Below the pieces are notes generated by a model, which was given only the letters and a program-made list of their open reading frames with translations, was not told the DNA's origin and searched no databases. Positions 14,324-15,975 of a stretch of DNA of 15,975 bases are shown in pieces. Both the position numbers and the translations under genes were made by a program. Each line of letters begins with the position of its first letter. The stretch's first letter is position 1. This DNA is from Chromatiaceae bacterium (GTDB lineage: Bacteria > Pseudomonadota > Gammaproteobacteria > Chromatiales > Chromatiaceae): the NCBI GenBank assembly GCA_016938795.1, contig JAFGTZ010000400.1:1-15975 (forward strand), given 5' to 3'.

Positions 14324-15367
14324 ATGCCGCCGCCCGAACCCCTGGTCATCGCCGGGCAGCCGATCACGCCTGGCGCACGCGCCCGTATCGACATTCCGCT
14401 GCCCAATCTCTACACCCAGACACCCGTCTTCATGCCGGTGCATGTGCTGCTTGGGCACCGCCCCGGCCCACGGCTGTTTGTCACCGCCGCCATCCACGGC
14501 GACGAAATCAATGGCGTTGAGATTATCCGCCGCCTGCTTGGCCACAAGGCGCTGCGCCATCTGCGCGGCAGTCTGCTCGCGGTGCCCGTGGTGAATGTCT
14601 ACGGCTATGTGCGCCAGTCGCGCTATCTGCCCGACCGGCGCGATCTCAACCGCTGTTTTCCGGGCTCGGACACCGGCTCGCTCGCCGCACGCCTGGCCGC
14701 CACCCTGATTGCCGAGGTGGTCGCCGACTCGACGCACGGCATCGACCTGCACACCGGGGCGCGCCATCGCGAGAATCTGCCCCAGGTGCGTGTCAGCCTG
14801 GATGCCAGCGAGCAGATGCCGGCGCTGGCGCGCGCCTTTGGCACGCCGGTGATTCTGGATGCCGACATGCGCGCCGGTTCGCTGCGCGCCGCAGCCGCCA
14901 TGCGCGATATTCCGCTGTTGCTTTATGAGGGGGGCGAAGCGCTGCGCTTCGACGAGTTCGCCGTGCGCGCGGGACTGCGCGGCATCATCGGCGTGATGCG
15001 TCATCTCGGCATGATTCGCCCATCGAGCAACCGTCGCCCGGTTGAGCGCAGCCCCGTGGTGGCGCGCTCCAGCCTCTGGGTGCGCGCCCACCAAAGCGGG
15101 GTGCTGCGCTCGCTCACCCCGCTCGGGGCGCATGTGCGCCAGGGCGACACGCTTGGCATCATTACCGACCCCTTTCGGCCCTTCGATGATCCGGTGCGCG
15201 CCCCCGCCAGCGGGGTTGTCATCGGGCGTACCAACCTGCCGCTGGTCACCGAGGGCGAGGCGCTTTATCACATTGCCCGCTTTGGCGAACCCGAAACCGC
15301 CGCCGAGCTGGTCGAGCAATATCGCCACGCACTCGACCCCGACGAGCAGGACGCGGTCATCATCTGA
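14324..15367 (+). CDS. Zinc hydrolase, succinylglutamate desuccinylase/aspartoacylase family
   Basis: This 347-residue protein belongs to the AstE/AspA branch of the M14-like zinc hydrolases, which cleave N-acyl amino acids or similar amide bonds. The zinc ligands are visible as H58 and E61 in AAIHGDEINGVE and H143 in GIDLHTGARH. RDLNRCFPG (106-114) is the substrate-binding DLNRxFPG motif, and Glu202 in LLLYEGGEALRF is the likely catalytic base. Residues 250-320 form a C-terminal beta-barrel of lipoyl-like character (SGVLRSLTPLGAHVRQGD, APASGVVIGRTNLPLVTEGE). ATG 14324 has AGGG about 10 bases upstream and begins 5 bases after the rimK stop. No arginine-catabolism (ast) genes are present, so a role in succinylglutamate degradation is unlikely. 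Pairing with rimK suggests glutamyl or related amide substrates, but the true substrate is unknown. Confidence 0.9.
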   Translation: MPPPEPLVIAGQPITPGARARIDIPLPNLYTQTPVFMPVHVLLGHRPGPRLFVTAAIHGDEINGVEIIRRLLGHKALRHLRGSLLAVPVVNVYGYVRQSRYLPDRRDLNRCFPGSDTGSLAARLAATLIAEVVADSTHGIDLHTGARHRENLPQVRVSLDASEQMPALARAFGTPVILDADMRAGSLRAAAAMRDIPLLLYEGGEALRFDEFAVRAGLRGIIGVMRHLGMIRPSSNRRPVERSPVVARSSLWVRAHQSGVLRSLTPLGAHVRQGDTLGIITDPFRPFDDPVRAPASGVVIGRTNLPLVTEGEALYHIARFGEPETAAELVEQYRHALDPDEQDAVII

Positions 15368-15417
15368 GGTCCAATCATCGCACCACAGGGGTTCGATGGG
15401 GTCGGGAGCGGACGCAG

Positions 15418-15975
15418 CTATTTCGGCTCCAGGTGCAGCTCGTTGCGCGTATCGTCAATGGTCATGCGAAAGCGCTTCAGCAGACTCATGCCAAGCAGTG
15501 GCTGAGCGCCGAGGCGCTCGCCCTCAATGAAGGCCACCTCGACATCGGCAACGCGCCGCTCGCCCAGCCAGATCGCCGCCAAACGTCCCTGTTGCGCATC
15601 CACCACCCCGTTGGCGGTCTGCACCTTGCGCGGGGTCAGCGCCTCTTCTGCAATACCCAGCAGCAAACGCAGCGAATCGGGCAGCACCACCTGCTCGGCG
15701 CCCGTATCAACCAGCAGAATCTGGCGCACGCGCCGCCCGCGCGCGCCCTCAAGCTCCAGACTGACCAGATGCGAGTCGCCCTGGCGGCTGGTCGGAAGCA
15801 CGATGGCCTCGCCCTCGGCAAGCGACGCGCCGGCTTGCGCCTCGGTGCTGACGGCAGGCGGCACATAGGGCTCGCGCTCGCCCAGGATGATGATTCGCTC
15901 GATGCCGCCGGCGGGTGCCTGCACGATCACATGGTCGAAGCTCTCCAGCAGCAGACGCACGCGCGCGATCAGCCC
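15418..15975 (-). CDS. Retropepsin-like (clan AA) aspartic protease, N-terminus outside window
   Basis: The frame is open to the right edge of the window, so the 5' end is missing; a GTG at 15960 is in frame but probably not the start. The visible 185 residues begin with the end of an N-terminal domain (FDHVIVQAPAGGIERIIILG), then a low-complexity Ala/Glu linker, then the protease domain. The active-site motif is ILLVDTGAEQVVLP (aspartate codon at 15706-15708), followed by TANG and the closing block QPLLGMSLLKRF. This is a single-aspartate retropepsin fold expected to work as a dimer. It differs from RimB, the rimK-associated aspartic protease, whose family motif reads more like KIDTGARTSALHA. 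It converges on the rimK-hydrolase pair with a 50-base gap. Substrate unknown; periplasmic or membrane location is possible but cannot be judged without the N-terminus. Confidence 0.82.
   Translation of the reverse strand, partial: GLIARVRLLLESFDHVIVQAPAGGIERIIILGEREPYVPPAVSTEAQAGASLAEGEAIVLPTSRQGDSHLVSLELEGARGRRVRQILLVDTGAEQVVLPDSLRLLLGIAEEALTPRKVQTANGVVDAQQGRLAAIWLGERRVADVEVAFIEGERLGAQPLLGMSLLKRFRMTIDDTRNELHLEPK

Noticed and set aside
13667..15328. 553-codon open frame antisense to rimK and the zinc hydrolase
   Set aside because: It crosses two real genes and changes phase relative to them; no recognisable domain. It is an artefact of high GC content.
14324..15367. Naming the zinc hydrolase astE
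   Set aside because: No other ast arginine-succinyltransferase pathway genes are present, and the neighbour is rimK; the family contains several substrate classes.
15418..15975. Naming the aspartic protease RimB because it lies near rimK
   Set aside because: The active-site block reads VDTGAEQVVLP with a LLGMSLL closing motif, which fits the general clan AA retropepsins rather than the RimB family, and the gene is on the opposite strand.
1..15975. tRNA, rRNA, CRISPR array, insertion sequence or prophage signatures
   Set aside because: No cloverleaf-like sequence in the gaps, no regularly spaced repeats, no transposase, integrase or phage structural proteins, and no terminal repeats with target duplications were seen.

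Overview
The window looks like ordinary chromosome from a GC-rich gammaproteobacterium. The gene set (type I IleRS followed by LspA, RimK, a RecG/RidA cluster, MltB) and the base composition would suit a Chromatiales-like organism. That placement is inferred from protein resemblance and gene content only; there is no rRNA or other marker here. I see no phage, transposon, CRISPR array, tRNA or rRNA. All twelve intact genes, plus one partial gene at each end, read as normal unbroken coding sequence.

Layout. (1) Positions 1-1362, minus strand: an RND efflux operon, with a periplasmic adaptor followed by the first 36 codons of the RND permease, cut by the window edge. (2) 1644-2252, plus strand: an unrecognised secreted protein that converges on recG with only 3 bases between stop codons. 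(3) 2256-6196, minus strand: ridA, an MltB-type lytic transglycosylase lipoprotein, and recG, with a hairpin-forming GC-rich repeat just upstream of recG. (4) 6303-7190, plus strand: purC, divergent from ridA and preceded by a perfect TATAAT. (5) 7274-7453, minus strand: a 59-residue single-pass membrane protein. A gene-poor stretch of about 430 bases follows, holding an 11-bp tandem repeat. (6) 7882-8250, plus strand: a small lipoprotein c-type cytochrome. (7) 8428-9708, minus strand: a DUF3391/HD-GYP protein of the cyclic-di-GMP phosphodiesterase class. The gap between (6) and (7) holds interlocked inverted repeats. (8) 9900-13239, plus strand: ileS overlapping lspA by 8 bases. (9) 13413-15367, plus strand: rimK and, 5 bases later, a zinc hydrolase of the succinylglutamate desuccinylase/aspartoacylase family. 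(10) From 15418 to the end, minus strand: the C-terminal part of a retropepsin-like aspartic protease.

How the genes fit together. Most are independent housekeeping functions: purine synthesis, enamine/imine detoxification, fork rescue, wall remodelling, isoleucine charging and lipoprotein processing. LspA would process the two lipoproteins encoded here (MltB and the cytochrome). The most suggestive group is rimK with the downstream zinc hydrolase and the neighbouring aspartic protease. A glutamate ligase next to a hydrolase of a family that cleaves acyl-amino-acid bonds hints at a writer/eraser pair for ribosomal protein S6 tails, but this is a hypothesis. I did not find a clearly new multigene system; the best second-look items are this module, the interlocked repeats at 8357-8396, the HD-GYP active-site variant and the small membrane protein.
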